From the NCBI GenBank assembly GCA_013540605.1, contig JABVCK010000029.1:124001-188000 (forward strand): 64,000 nt of DNA. The letters run 5' to 3'. How positions within the stretch are numbered: the first letter of the stretch is position 1; each line of letters starts with the position of its first letter. Of this stretch, positions 62,943 through 64,000 are shown in pieces. The notes below the pieces were generated by a model, which searched no databases, was not told the DNA's origin, and saw only the letters and a program-made list of their open reading frames with translations. The DNA comes from Bacillota bacterium (GTDB lineage: Bacteria > Bacillota > Clostridia > Ch29). The position numbers and the translations under genes are program-made.

Positions 62943-64000
62943 ATGCGTGTTATAGTATTGGGCGGAGGCCTGGTTGGAGGAGTAATGGCTAAAGACCTGG
63001 CAAAGGATCCCCACATTGAAGTGACGGTAGCGGATAGGGACGAGGGGGTTTTAAACCGCCTGGCAGGAGAAGCTCCCGTAAAAGGTGTCAGGGCTGATCT
63101 TTCCGATGCAGGCACCATAAAGGATCTGGTTAAGGATTATGACCAGGTGGTCGGAGCCGTACCGGGTTTTATGGGTATCAACATGCTAAAAGCAGTCATT
63201 GAAGCAGGAAAGAACATTTCCGACATATCATTTGCGCCGGAAGACTTTATGGAGCTGGACGACCTGGCCAAGAGCAAGGGTGTTACCGCAGTGGTTGACT
63301 GCGGAGTGGCGCCTGGCATGAGCAATATGATAATCGGTTACGTAGACAGCCTGCTTGATGAGACAGAACGTGCCCTTATTCTTGTTGGAGGGCTGCCGGT
63401 GGTCAGGGAGTGGCCCTATGAATACAAGATAGTATTCTCTGCCATTGACGTGATAGACGAATACCTGCGCCCGTCCAGAATGGTAGAGCACGGCAAAGTT
63501 GTCGTCAAACCTGCGCTGTCGGATTTGGAACTGATCGACCTGCCCGGTGTAGGTACCCTTGAGGCCTTTAACACCGATGGACTGAGAAGTCTTGCCTATA
63601 CAATGAATATTCCGTTCATGAAGGAGAAAACCCTGAGATTTCCCGGCCACGTTGACAGGATGAGAATGTTGAGAGAAACCGGATTTTTCAGCTATGAACC
63701 AATAAACGTTAAAGGTATGAGCATCAGGCCGATCGACGTTACGGCCAGCCTCCTGTTCCCGGCATGGAAGCTTAAGGAAGGAGAAAGGGAGTTCACTGTA
63801 ATGCGTATTGAAGTAGAGGGTAAGAAGGATGGAAAACGGCTGCTCTACACATACGACCTCTTGGATTACTTTGACGATAAAACGAAAACTACTTCAATGG
63901 CCCGTGCCACCGGCTTCCCCTGCGCCGTCATGGCCCGACAGATTGCCGAAGGCAAATACGACCGTAAGGGCATATGTCCGCCCGAATTCGTTGGGCAAAA
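62943..64000 (+). CDS. Saccharopine dehydrogenase-family oxidoreductase, cut by window end
   Basis: The frame is open from ATG 62943 (GGAGGAGATA ahead) to the end of the window, at least 352 residues. N-terminal Rossmann fold (RVIVLGGGLVGGVMAKDLA), DISFAPEDF, VVDCGVAPGMSN and the LEAFNTDGLRSL region are typical of lysine 6-dehydrogenase/saccharopine dehydrogenase-like enzymes. Likely NAD(P)-linked amino acid oxidation, perhaps fed by the antiporter upstream. Substrate is inferred. Confidence 0.85.
   Translation, partial: MRVIVLGGGLVGGVMAKDLAKDPHIEVTVADRDEGVLNRLAGEAPVKGVRADLSDAGTIKDLVKDYDQVVGAVPGFMGINMLKAVIEAGKNISDISFAPEDFMELDDLAKSKGVTAVVDCGVAPGMSNMIIGYVDSLLDETERALILVGGLPVVREWPYEYKIVFSAIDVIDEYLRPSRMVEHGKVVVKPALSDLELIDLPGVGTLEAFNTDGLRSLAYTMNIPFMKEKTLRFPGHVDRMRMLRETGFFSYEPINVKGMSIRPIDVTASLLFPAWKLKEGEREFTVMRIEVEGKKDGKRLLYTYDLLDYFDDKTKTTSMARATGFPCAVMARQIAEGKYDRKGICPPEFVGQ

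Overview
The window looks like a chromosomal piece of an anaerobic, endospore-forming Firmicute of class Clostridia. Evidence: moderate G+C with TTG/GTG starts behind strong GGAGG sites, a pro-sigma-K gene, IreB and other Firmicute markers, a T-box leader on alaS, a tungsten-type aldehyde:ferredoxin oxidoreductase, two FeoB systems, and the IscR-IscS-IscU-MnmA order typical of clostridia. I did not recognise any rRNA, tRNA or CRISPR array.

Layout. 1-2.6 kb: end of a surface-polysaccharide block (nucleotidyltransferase, GT-D-like protein, GT4 glycosyltransferase). 2.7-5.9 kb: Fe-S/tRNA thiolation operon (iscR, iscS, iscU, mnmA) behind an autoregulation-like operator. 6-7.9 kb: PRC-barrel protein, small glycine-rich membrane protein, AI-2E family transporter. 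8-12.3 kb: homocitrate-synthase-like enzyme, aconitase and NAD-type isocitrate dehydrogenase; I read this as a Re-citrate synthase route to 2-oxoglutarate/glutamate. 12.4-19.7 kb: T-box, alaS, ireB, a large uncharacterised membrane phosphatase-like protein, a ferredoxin-tailed aldo/keto reductase, ruvX, DUF1292. 19.7-21.8 kb: class III aminotransferase and sfsA.

21.9-28.6 kb is a probable sigma-54 regulon for acetoacetate/short-chain acid metabolism: an enhancer-binding protein, a convergent thiolase plus two-subunit CoA-transferase operon, and a divergent small membrane protein plus sodium:solute symporter. Both operons have a GG-N10-GC promoter that I found by eye. 28.7-32.8 kb holds a ferredoxin, AOR, an aminotransferase, a MoaD-like protein and a small gene interrupted by two consecutive in-frame TGA codons, the best candidate for something new (putative double-selenocysteine protein).

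32.9-43 kb is an iron block: Fur box-feoA-feoB-zinc ribbon, a frameshifted IS200-type element, fur, RNase J, a second Fur box, two overlapping feoA genes, an IS110 element, feoB and a FeoB-associated Cys-rich peptide. 43.3-53 kb: YibE/F, a split LysO exporter, YlbF, mltG, O-methyltransferase, U32 protein, a penicillin-binding protein, an M29 aminopeptidase and sigK. 53-64 kb: accessory amino-acid region with a DDAH-like amidinohydrolase, two NhaC-type antiporters each next to a GntR regulator, an M20 amidohydrolase, two GNATs, two genes with internal in-frame deletions, and a saccharopine-dehydrogenase-like gene cut by the window end.

Repeats run through the window: heptanucleotide arrays (11.2, 44.5, 45.5 kb) and GGGGACA...TGTCCCC hairpin elements (6.7, 24.0 kb, with relatives at 7.9, 38.4 and 43.0 kb).
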